DNA of 7,180 nt, taken from assembly GCA_045636265.1 (NCBI GenBank), contig JAZTXD010000123.1, forward strand, positions 1 through 7,180, in the 5' to 3' direction. The stretch is from Flemingiibacterium sp045636265 (GTDB taxonomy: Bacteria; Bacillota; Clostridia; Oscillospirales; CAG-272). Made by a program: the position numbers and the translations under genes. The notes under the pieces are model-generated. The model was given only the letters and a program-made list of their open reading frames with translations, was not told the origin of the DNA and searched no databases. Below, one piece after another: positions 1-5,841 of this stretch (positions within the stretch are counted from its first letter, which is position 1; each line of letters begins with the position of its first letter).

Positions 1-167
1 CCGCGCAAAAGCTTTGAGTATACAAAATCACGGTCACTTCCCTGCAGTGAACCGTAATATTCATGTGAACGCTCATCAACTTCGATTTCCCAACCGGCAC
101 AGCACGTGTCGGGACAGTCGGACGCTATACATTTGAAGCTATCGTAAAATTTCGGTTTAACTATCAT
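1..167 (-). CDS. Flagellin lysine-N-methylase (FliB)-like protein, N-terminal fragment
   Basis: Only the first 55 codons are in the window; the gene continues past base 1. The translation begins MIVKPKFYDSFKCIASDC and then has PDTCCAGWEIEVDE. This is the N-terminal cysteine cluster (C13, C18, C22, C23, followed by G25-W26) that I associate with the FliB / YkgJ-type cysteine-cluster family. The clustered cysteines probably bind a metal or Fe-S centre. Characterised FliB proteins methylate lysines of flagellin, but many clostridial homologues carry the name without proof. The ATG at 167-165 is chosen because GAGAGG lies 7 nt upstream and a good promoter sits further up. No flagellar gene is visible nearby, so the substrate is unknown. 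Family assignment rests on recall of the cysteine pattern and not on a search. Confidence 0.72.
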   Translation of the reverse strand, partial: MIVKPKFYDSFKCIASDCPDTCCAGWEIEVDERSHEYYGSLQGSDRDFVYSKLLR

Positions 168-202
168 TTAGTGACCTCTCTCAAATCTTTATCATCGCCA
201 TA

Positions 203-231
203 ATTATACTGCATACCTCCGAAAAAATCAA
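203..231 (-). promoter_or_regulatory. Sigma-A promoter for the FliB-like gene
   Basis: On the minus strand, TTGATT (231-226) and TATAAT (208-203) are separated by exactly 17 bp. Transcription would start near 196, giving a leader of about 30 nt that ends in the GAGAGG ribosome binding site before the ATG at 167. The -10 is perfect and the -35 matches four of six bases. The two divergent -35 boxes are 40 bp apart. Confidence 0.7.
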
Positions 232-271
232 TACTTCCCACATTTTTTCGCCATATTATGTACAAAATACC

Positions 272-300
272 TTGACACGGAGCAAAAAAAGATGTATAAT
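272..300 (+). promoter_or_regulatory. Consensus sigma-A promoter for the Nudix-GNAT gene
   Basis: TTGACA at 272-277 and TATAAT at 295-300 with a 17-bp spacer are a perfect consensus match, predicting strong vegetative expression unless repressed. The start of transcription should fall near 307, leaving an untranslated leader of about 55 nt before the ATG at 363. The remaining intergenic sequence is AT-rich and shows no further clear element besides the divergent promoter. Confidence 0.88.
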
Positions 301-341
301 ATTGTAGATATAACTATATCGCACAAAACGGAACACACTTC

Positions 342-355
342 CCTTTCGAAAGGAG
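342..355 (+). promoter_or_regulatory. Ribosome binding site overlapped by a 12-bp palindrome
   Basis: AAAGGAG (349-355) lies 7 nt before the ATG at 363 and fixes the start of the Nudix-GNAT gene. The sequence CCTTTCGAAAGG (342-353) is a perfect palindrome that includes most of this site. In RNA it could form a short CCUU/AAGG stem that partly covers the ribosome binding site, but the stem is weak and may be coincidental. Confidence 0.6.
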
Positions 356-362
356 TTAACAT

Positions 363-1316
363 ATGATCATTGTAAAAACACATCCTCTTCATAAGTTTGA
401 GGATAAAAAGTTCACCATAGCCGTTATCGCCGCAAGAGTGGGCGACAAACTCGTCTATGTACGCCGCCGCACACTTGACACATGGGAAATGCCCGGCGGT
501 CACCGCGAGGGCGATGAATCCATACTCGACACCGCAAAGCGTGAGCTCTATGAGGAAACCGGCGCATCGCAGTACCGAATCGCGCCCGTATGTGCATACA
601 CTGTTGATGAAGACGGATACGACAGACTTTACGGAGTGCTGTTCGTTGCCGACATTTTCAAGCTTGGCGAAAAGCCCGAGTCGGAGATTGCCGAGGTTCG
701 TCTTTTCGATGAGATCCCCACAGCGCTCACATTCCCGAAAATTCAGGCAAAGCTTTCAATAATCTCCCTGCCGCACGAGCTTCGCGACGGAATGGGCAAG
801 GACATTTCCATTCGCCGCGCACAGTTTATCGACGTTGCAGATATTTGCGAGCTGTACCGTCCTCAGTTTGCAAGCACGGGCGATGATGATACAGACGAAA
901 TAATCAAGCTTGAGCAGGATTACCGCATGCGTACCACAGAGCACCTGCTTCGCACCACTATCGAAAAGCCGGAGCGCCATGTGCTTGTTGCATACGACGG
1001 AATATGTCCCGTTGGTGTAAGTGAAGTACGTTTGCTCACACGTCCGGGCCTTGGCGAGGGTGTATACGACGGCGGCGAAATTGCATCTGTAAAAGTTCTC
1101 GAGTCCCACAGAAGACACGGCATCGGACGTCACCTCACCGACTGTGCGGTTTCGCTTCTCAAGGATATGGGCTGCACATACGCTGTTGTGTGGATTCCTT
1201 CTTCAGACGAACAGCTTTGCGACATCGCAGAGGCACAGGGATTTTCATGCGACGGTACACGTCAGATGACCGACACCGGAAGCAAGCTTCGCTACAAGCG
1301 CTCGCTCATCGGTTAA
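363..1316 (+). CDS. Nudix hydrolase fused to a GNAT acetyltransferase
   Basis: A 317-residue cytoplasmic protein with two domains. The N-terminal half (about 15-135) carries a complete Nudix box: G46, E52, then R60-E61-L62, E64-E65 and G67-A68, all at canonical spacing. These residues bind the metal that cleaves a nucleoside-diphosphate-linked substrate. The WEMPGG run just before the box resembles Nudix enzymes acting on nucleoside triphosphates. The C-terminal half (about 148-315) is a GNAT domain: the strand VLVAYDGICPVGVSEVRLL, then the acetyl-CoA loop R250-R251-H252-G253-I254-G255, and a C-terminal GF motif (AQGF, 291-294). No signal peptide or membrane segment is seen. The ATG is supported by AAAGGAG 7 nt upstream. 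The gene is monocistronic, with its own promoter and terminator. The substrates of either domain cannot be read from the sequence; a sanitising or metabolite-repair role is a guess. Confidence 0.9.
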   Translation: MIIVKTHPLHKFEDKKFTIAVIAARVGDKLVYVRRRTLDTWEMPGGHREGDESILDTAKRELYEETGASQYRIAPVCAYTVDEDGYDRLYGVLFVADIFKLGEKPESEIAEVRLFDEIPTALTFPKIQAKLSIISLPHELRDGMGKDISIRRAQFIDVADICELYRPQFASTGDDDTDEIIKLEQDYRMRTTEHLLRTTIEKPERHVLVAYDGICPVGVSEVRLLTRPGLGEGVYDGGEIASVKVLESHRRHGIGRHLTDCAVSLLKDMGCTYAVVWIPSSDEQLCDIAEAQGFSCDGTRQMTDTGSKLRYKRSLIG

Positions 1317-1330
1317 TTCAAACAGCATAT

Positions 1331-1369
1331 AAAAAAGCATCCACCCGTTTCGGGTGGATGCACTTTTTT
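1331..1369. terminator. Bidirectional intrinsic terminator between convergent genes
   Basis: A perfect 11-bp stem, GCATCCACCCG (1337-1347) and CGGGTGGATGC (1351-1361), encloses TTT. It has AAAAAA on its left (1331-1336) and TTTTTT on its right (1364-1369). Read rightwards it ends the Nudix-GNAT transcript. Read leftwards the A tract becomes the U tract that ends the pot operon. The potD stop codon (TAA, 1370-1368) lies within the right-hand T tract. Confidence 0.93.
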
Positions 1370-2633
1370 ATTTGCCAACGTAGTATTTTCTTCTCTTTGA
1401 CTTGATGATGTATGCGCTCAGTGCCCATACAACAAGCACTGTGAGTATGACAGCGCAGATTGCGTAGATCGCCGCGCTGACGGTAACATCAGACTTGAGC
1501 TCTTCCCAAAGCTGGTTTATGAGAATCAGCTTTTCTCCGGAAAGATTCTTATAAGTCGAGGTTGCAACACTGTCAGTTGCATACATTTTCTCATAAGCGT
1601 CTTCTTTTATTTCCGCCATGTACTCAATATACTCTTCGCTCTCAACAACCACGCGGTTGGGAGAAGCGTAGTATGTATATTCGGCATTTGCCACGGCAGG
1701 CTCTTCGCTGAGCATGTAGTTGATGTATAACTCGGCAAGCTCCTTATTTTTCGCAGACTTCGGAATACACATCGCATCAACATAGAGATTGGTTCCCTCC
1801 TCGGGATAGAAGAATTCGAGATCCTCGTTATTCTCATACATAGCGAGATAGTCGCCGGCGTAGTATGCCGCAATTCCGGCAGAACCGTTTTCCATTTTGT
1901 TATAGATTTCATCCATAACATATCCCTGGAGAATAGGCTTCTGCTCCTTGAGCTTTTCAAGTGCCATACGCCAATCGGCATCACTGTCTGAGTTAACGTC
2001 AAGACCGAGGAAGTACTGTGCGCTTCCGAAAGCATCGCGGGAATTGTTGAACTGCAGTATATTTCCGGCGTGTTTTTCGTCCCACATGAGCTTCCAGCTT
2101 CCAAGACTCGGATCATCCTCATCAACCATTGTTGTGTTGTAGATAATACCGATCATGCCGTACATATACGGAACAGAGTAAACATTTCCCGGGTCGTGAT
2201 CGGAATGCACGGAGGTCTCACCGAAAAATTCGGGATAGAGATTTTCCTTGGCGTTAGGAATGTTGTCATAGTTGAGAGGTGCCAGAAGGTCCTCTGCAAT
2301 AAGGCGCTCTATCATATAGTCGGACGGAACTATTACATCATAGTTTACCGAACCGGAGCTGAGCTTTGCGTAAAGCGACTCGTTGCTTGAGAAGGTGGAA
2401 TAGTTAACCTTAACCTTTTGACCGTAGGTTTCATAGTACCACTCCTCAAAGCCCTTGTTTGAGTCAAAGCATCCCTCGGAGCCGTCGGAAATATATTCGC
2501 CCCAGTTGTACACATAAAGTGTAACTGTTTCTGTGCCCACTATAGCGGAATCGCATCCGACAAGTGTGAACATGAGAACAATGCATGCAAGCAGAGAAAC
2601 GGCGGCAATACGGAGTTTACTGTTTTTCTTCAT
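1368..2633 (-). CDS. potD: Spermidine/putrescine ABC transporter substrate-binding lipoprotein with C-terminal membrane helix
   Basis: A 421-residue polyamine-binding protein. Residues 1-27 form a lipoprotein signal (KK start, hydrophobic core, lipobox L-V-G-C with Cys27). The mature part reads like PotD: YVYNWGEYI (41-49), SNESLYAKL (83-91), VIVPSDYMIERL (100-111), YSVPYMYG (152-159), and DAMCIPKSAKNKE (286-298). By remembered alignment to E. coli PotD, W44, E46, Y47, S104, Y106 and D286 are kept, but pocket tryptophans are replaced by Y258 and Y284. Unusually, residues about 386-410 form a transmembrane helix followed by the basic tail KSKRRKYYVGK, so the protein should be anchored at both ends. 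The ATG at 2633 is preferred because GGAGG (2646-2642) is 8 nt upstream; a GTG at 2636 would add one residue but sits too close. It is the last gene of potABCD, 5 nt after potC. Confidence 0.93.
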   Translation of the reverse strand: MKKNSKLRIAAVSLLACIVLMFTLVGCDSAIVGTETVTLYVYNWGEYISDGSEGCFDSNKGFEEWYYETYGQKVKVNYSTFSSNESLYAKLSSGSVNYDVIVPSDYMIERLIAEDLLAPLNYDNIPNAKENLYPEFFGETSVHSDHDPGNVYSVPYMYGMIGIIYNTTMVDEDDPSLGSWKLMWDEKHAGNILQFNNSRDAFGSAQYFLGLDVNSDSDADWRMALEKLKEQKPILQGYVMDEIYNKMENGSAGIAAYYAGDYLAMYENNEDLEFFYPEEGTNLYVDAMCIPKSAKNKELAELYINYMLSEEPAVANAEYTYYASPNRVVVESEEYIEYMAEIKEDAYEKMYATDSVATSTYKNLSGEKLILINQLWEELKSDVTVSAAIYAICAVILTVLVVWALSAYIIKSKRRKYYVGK

Positions 2634-2638
2634 CACAA

Positions 2639-3448
2639 CTACCTCCTTTTACCGTCTGCTTTGCGATGTCCGACCGAGCCTGCAAAATTGACAACCAGAA
2701 GAACTATAAGAATGATGATTACTATAAGCGAGGACAGCGCGTACATGCTGAACTTAACATTGTGCGCGGTCTGATTGTACACATAAAGCGGCAGAGTCTG
2801 GAAATCGGGAGAGCTTACAAAATGGCTGATTACGAAATCGTCAAGCGACATTGTAAAGCCGAGCATGAGTCCCGAAACTATACCGGGAACGACCTGCGGC
2901 AGCTCTACTTTGAAAAATGCGCGGGACGGTGTGCATCCGAGGTCCTGCGCCGCCTCGGACAGAGATTTGTCAAGCGCCTTGAATCTCGGCATAACGGAAA
3001 GCAGAACGTACGGAAGATTGAATGTAACGTGAGCTATAAGCATAGTTCCGAATCCGAAGAAGGACTGGGACTTGAGAATAGCCGCAACAGCTACAAATAA
3101 AAGCATCATGGAAACACCGGTTACGATATCGGGATTCATCATCGGGATATTGGTAACGGTGTTAACCGCACCGCGTACGTATTTGCTCTTCATGCGGTAA
3201 AGTCCGAGTGCACCGAATGTACCGATAACGGTAGCAATAACGGACGAGGACACCGCAAGGATAAGCGAGTTTACTAGTGAGGACAATGCCTCCTCATCGG
3301 CGAACAGCTCCTGGTACCATGTGAGCGATACACCGGAGTACTCCGCAAGGCTTCCCGCTTCATTGAAGGAGAAGACTATCATTACGATAATCGGTATGTA
3401 CAAAAGGAAGAAAATCAGGCCGATGTAGAATTTTGATAAGAATTTCAC
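2639..3448 (-). CDS. potC: Spermidine/putrescine ABC transporter permease PotC
   Basis: A 269-residue integral membrane protein of the binding-protein-dependent permease family. Hydrophobic segments lie at about 8-28, 62-84, 106-126, 136-156, 188-208 and 236-256, giving the usual six helices. The cytoplasmic EAA loop, which docks onto the ATPase, is E165-A166-A167 with G171 and ending in L183-P184 (SEAAQDLGC...ELPQVVPG). SLDDFVISHF (201-210) and the NIPMMNPDIVTG run (100-111) are typical of PotC rather than PotB. The start is GTG (3448-3446), which overlaps the potB stop as GTGA. AGGAGG at 3463-3458 is 9 nt upstream, and the only nearby ATG is in the potB frame. PotC would pair with PotB to form the channel. 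The basic tail GHRKADGKRR should face the cytoplasm. The potD ribosome binding site lies over its last codons. Confidence 0.95.
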   Translation of the reverse strand: MKFLSKFYIGLIFFLLYIPIIVMIVFSFNEAGSLAEYSGVSLTWYQELFADEEALSSLVNSLILAVSSSVIATVIGTFGALGLYRMKSKYVRGAVNTVTNIPMMNPDIVTGVSMMLLFVAVAAILKSQSFFGFGTMLIAHVTFNLPYVLLSVMPRFKALDKSLSEAAQDLGCTPSRAFFKVELPQVVPGIVSGLMLGFTMSLDDFVISHFVSSPDFQTLPLYVYNQTAHNVKFSMYALSSLIVIIILIVLLVVNFAGSVGHRKADGKRR

Positions 3449-4299
3449 GGCATAAATCCTCCTCTCTTATGATTCTTTGAGTTTTCCGCTTCATCGTCAT
3501 CGTCAGAGAAGTGGTTCATAATACGCACGGAAATTATAATGAGAACCATCATCACGAGCGAGATAGCGGCACCCACATTGTATGTACTGGGGTTCTGGAA
3601 CAGACGCTCGATAGTGTCACCAACGAGGTCAATCTTTCCGGCACCGAGCTTCTGGGAAATGTAGAACGTACTGATTGAGGGCACGAACACCATTGTAATA
3701 CCCGAGATTACGCCCGAAACGGTGAGCGGCATGACAACACGTGTCATAGTCTGGAAGCCGTTGCATCCAAGGTCATGCGATGCCTCGATGTAACGCTTGT
3801 CAAGCTTTGTCATAGCGGTGAATATCGGCAGAACCATATACGGCAAAAAGTCGTATATCATACCGAGTATAACGCCGAAGTTTGTACCGACCACGGAAAG
3901 TCTGCCAAAGCCCAAGCGCTCAAGCAGTGAATTGAGAAGGCCGCCGTTGTCAAGCAGTGCCATAAGCGCATAGGTACGGATAAGCAGGTTGCACCACATG
4001 GGAAGCATTACAAGCACCATGAGAATCTTCTGCGCTCTTGGGGACTGTCTTGCCATGAAGTATGCAAGCGGATAACCGATAAGCAGGCAGACAACGGTTG
4101 CGATAAGTGCGAATGCTATTGAAAGCACGAACACATTGCCGTACTGCGTAAGCGATGCAATGTTTGAAAAAGAGAAGTTGCCCTGGGCATCAGTGAATGC
4201 AAAATACAGCACAAAAATCATTGGAGCAACGATAAACATGATTGCCCAAAGAATGTGCGGTGCGGCAGCTATTCTTTGAAAGAGGGAGTTTTTTCTCAT
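3445..4299 (-). CDS. potB: Spermidine/putrescine ABC transporter permease PotB
   Basis: A 284-residue integral membrane permease, partner of PotC. Hydrophobic segments are at about 14-36, 56-82, 92-114, 140-162, 191-212 and 243-262. The EAA loop reads YIEASHDLGCNGFQTM, with E172-A173, G178 and P191, the coupling helix that fits a groove of PotA. The LPMWCNLLIRTYA stretch (99-111) and the VPSISTFYISQ stretch (206-216) fit the PotB subfamily. The ATG (4299-4297) overlaps the potA stop as ATGA. GGGGAGG (4313-4307) stands 7 nt upstream, supporting coupled translation. After the last helix is a cytoplasmic tail with four consecutive aspartates (266-269) and then a basic HKRGG run, which is more charged than the core family needs. 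Length is normal for the family. Confidence 0.95.
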   Translation of the reverse strand: MRKNSLFQRIAAAPHILWAIMFIVAPMIFVLYFAFTDAQGNFSFSNIASLTQYGNVFVLSIAFALIATVVCLLIGYPLAYFMARQSPRAQKILMVLVMLPMWCNLLIRTYALMALLDNGGLLNSLLERLGFGRLSVVGTNFGVILGMIYDFLPYMVLPIFTAMTKLDKRYIEASHDLGCNGFQTMTRVVMPLTVSGVISGITMVFVPSISTFYISQKLGAGKIDLVGDTIERLFQNPSTYNVGAAISLVMMVLIIISVRIMNHFSDDDDEAENSKNHKRGGFMP

Positions 4300-5420
4300 T
4301 CCTCGCCCTCCCCGTCGGGATTTCCGAGGTTGTCAAGCTCATCGCTGAACGATGAGTAGTCGCCGAACATACCCGAATATTCGGACTTCTTCATAACATG
4401 AATAGCTTCAGGTTCAATATCAAGACCGATAGTAGCATCAGGTGCCACGTAGTCAGAGGTTTCAATCATCCACTTAAATCCGCGAACGTCTACAATAATC
4501 TCGTAGTAGTCGCCCTTGAAGGTAACAGAGGATACAACTCCGGTAAGCATACCCTTGTCTGCCGCCACAACGTCCACGTCCTCGGGACGCACAACAACGT
4601 CAACCTGCTCGCCCGGGGCAAATCCGGTATCAAGGCACTTAAACTCGGTACCCGAGAACTTAACTCTGTAATCCGCCGGCATAACACCGTCAAGGATGTT
4701 CGATTCACCGATAAAGTCAGCAACGAATGCGTTCACCGGCTCATTGTAAATATCGGTAGGAGTGCCTATCTGCTGAATCTCGCCGTCTGCCATTACAACA
4801 ACGGTGTCGGACATGGAGAGTGCCTCCTCCTGGTCGTGTGTAACGTAGATGAACGTAATACCGGTCTTCTTCTGAATATTTTTAAGCTCGTTCTGCATGT
4901 CCTTGCGAAGCTTTAAGTCGAGTGCACCGAGCGGCTCGTCGAGAAGGAGCACCTTGGGCGAATTTACAAGTGCACGTGCTATTGCAACACGCTGCTGCTG
5001 ACCGCCCGAGAGAAGATTTACATTTCTGGTTTCAAAGCCCTTCATGTTTACCATGGCGAGCATTTCTTCAACCTTCTGATGTATCTCATCCTCAGACAGC
5101 TTCTTAAGGCGCAGACCGAACGCTATATTTTCATACACATTGAGATGTGGGAACAGCGCATATTTCTGGAATACAGTATTAACGGGACGCTTATACGGCG
5201 GAACATCGTTAATGCGCTTGCCCTCGAAGAATACGTCACCGCTGTCCGGCGTTATGAAGCCTCCGACAATACGCAGAGTTGTGGTTTTTCCGCTTCCCGA
5301 GGGGCCGAGAAGCGTTACAAACTCCTTGTCGTGGATATCAAGGTTTATACTTTTAAGCACCTTTTCTCCGTCGTATTCCATTGTGATATTTTTAAGTTCA
5401 ATAATTTTGTTTTTGTTCAT
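4296..5420 (-). CDS. potA: Spermidine/putrescine ABC transporter ATP-binding protein PotA
   Basis: A 374-residue cytoplasmic ATPase that drives the importer. It has Walker A GPSGSGKTT (39-47), Q-loop Q85, signature LSGGQQQR (137-144), Walker B VLLLDEP (157-163), the D-loop GALD (165-168) and switch H195 in YVTHDQEEA. A C-terminal TOBE/MOP-like domain spans about 235-342, including VVVRPEDV (275-282). Every catalytic residue is present. The last 30 or so residues form an acidic tail ending GEGEE. The frame is open upstream to a TTG at 5537, but the extra 39 residues do not look like PotA, so the ATG at 5420 before NKNKIIELKNITMEY is chosen. That ATG lacks a good ribosome binding site; only GGA 5 nt upstream or GAGG 14 nt upstream is visible. 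First gene of potABCD, with a long leader. Confidence 0.95.
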   Translation of the reverse strand: MNKNKIIELKNITMEYDGEKVLKSINLDIHDKEFVTLLGPSGSGKTTTLRIVGGFITPDSGDVFFEGKRINDVPPYKRPVNTVFQKYALFPHLNVYENIAFGLRLKKLSEDEIHQKVEEMLAMVNMKGFETRNVNLLSGGQQQRVAIARALVNSPKVLLLDEPLGALDLKLRKDMQNELKNIQKKTGITFIYVTHDQEEALSMSDTVVVMADGEIQQIGTPTDIYNEPVNAFVADFIGESNILDGVMPADYRVKFSGTEFKCLDTGFAPGEQVDVVVRPEDVDVVAADKGMLTGVVSSVTFKGDYYEIIVDVRGFKWMIETSDYVAPDATIGLDIEPEAIHVMKKSEYSGMFGDYSSFSDELDNLGNPDGEGEE

Positions 5421-5616
5421 TTGAGTCCATGTAACCTCATGTATAAAATGAGGCTCCCTTTCTCGCTTTTGGCGTAAAATAATTGTAATAAAGTAAAGTG
5501 AAAAAGCGGCCCCACGAAAAAAAACACCCCGAACCAATGCTCTGACAAAGCGGCGTCAGATACCGGAAAGAGATGATAAACAAATCGCGGGAAAATCCCC
5601 ACATAAATATGAGGAC
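5421..5616 (-). promoter_or_regulatory. Long 5' leader of the pot operon, possible regulatory RNA
   Basis: From the predicted transcription start near 5616 to the potA ATG is about 195 nt without a convincing gene. It contains a hairpin at the very start (CCTCATA at 5614-5608 with TGTGGGG at 5603-5597, including G-U pairs) and a TCTGAC/GTCAGA stem (5560-5555 with 5546-5541). A U8 run follows (5524-5517) but is not directly behind a stable stem. A CCTCAT/ATGAGG hairpin (5453-5448 with 5440-5435) lies just before potA. A 7-codon mini-ORF (5440-5417, MRLHGLK) starts in that last hairpin and overlaps the potA start as ATGA. I do not recognise a known riboswitch class. Leader length follows from the promoter call; regulation is inference. 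Confidence 0.45.
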
Positions 5617-5622
5617 AGCATT

Positions 5623-5651
5623 ATTGTAACAGAGATAATAAAAAATGTCAA
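5623..5651 (-). promoter_or_regulatory. Sigma-A promoter of the potABCD operon
   Basis: On the minus strand, TTGACA (5651-5646) and TACAAT (5628-5623) are separated by 17 bp, five of six matches at the -10 and a perfect -35. AT-rich sequence upstream, including a palindrome at 5672-5687, could act as an UP element or regulator site. No other promoter-like pair was noticed closer to potA, so this site probably drives all four genes. Confidence 0.8.
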
Positions 5652-5671
5652 TAGGTTTTATAAAATTCCTC

Positions 5672-5687
5672 AAAAATCCTGATTTTT
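5672..5687. repeat. AT-rich inverted repeat upstream of the pot promoter
   Basis: AAAAATC (5672-5678) and GATTTTT (5681-5687) are perfect inverted halves separated by CT. The repeat lies 20 bp upstream of the pot -35 box. It could be a regulator half-site pair or simply an A/T-rich UP-like region; short AT palindromes arise easily by chance. The rest of the stretch between the promoter and the next terminator (5652-5796) shows no gene. Confidence 0.35.
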
Positions 5688-5796
5688 CTATATTTATTCC
5701 GAGTTTGTCGGAGTTTTCTCATGAAAAATACACAAAAACGCTGAAATTCTCCCAAATACTCGGTTTTCGAGCAGTTTTGCAGTCCGGTGCACATAT

Positions 5797-5832
5797 AAAA
5801 ACTGCACAGACAGCCCAAAGCCATCTGTGCAG
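5797..5832 (-). terminator. Intrinsic terminator of the FAD-dependent dehydrogenase gene
   Basis: On the minus strand, CTGCACAGA (5832-5824) pairs perfectly with TCTGTGCAG (5810-5802). Four further inner pairs (two of them G-U) extend the stem around a TTTGG loop, and TTTTT (5801-5797) follows. It lies 9 nt after the stop codon at 5842, the expected position, and separates this gene from the pot operon. Confidence 0.92.
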
Positions 5833-5841
5833 AAATATCAA

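Noticed and set aside
363..1316. Overlapping open frames on both strands within the Nudix-GNAT gene, and likewise within the pot and FAD genes.
   Set aside because: None has its own ribosome binding site or family resemblance, while the main frames encode complete recognised domains.
2634..2636. GTG start for PotD, one codon upstream of the ATG.
   Set aside because: It lies only 4 nt after GGAGGT, while the ATG at 2633 has a better spacing. The difference is one residue and cannot be settled from sequence.
5421..5537. N-terminally extended PotA starting at a TTG at 5537 (39 extra residues).
   Set aside because: The extension reads as hydrophobic and basic non-family sequence, has no ribosome binding site, and PotA homology begins right at MNKNKIIELKN.
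5517..5560. Possible attenuator: the TCTGAC/GTCAGA stem followed by U8 in the pot leader.
   Set aside because: The stem ends 16 nt before the U run, and the sequence in between forms only weak G-U-rich pairing, so it is not a standard terminator. It is mentioned only as part of the leader.
5417..5602. A 61-codon open frame across the pot leader that overlaps the potA start.
   Set aside because: It begins at a GTG without a ribosome binding site and has no recognisable domain. Only its last seven codons (from an ATG) are kept as a possible mini-ORF.
5698..5771. Two small inverted repeats, TCCGA-GTTTG-TCGGA (5698-5712) and CTCG-GTTTT-CGAG (5759-5771), between the FAD gene terminator and the pot promoter.
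   Set aside because: They are only 5 and 4 bp long, unlike each other in spacing and without a U tract; chance is the simplest explanation.
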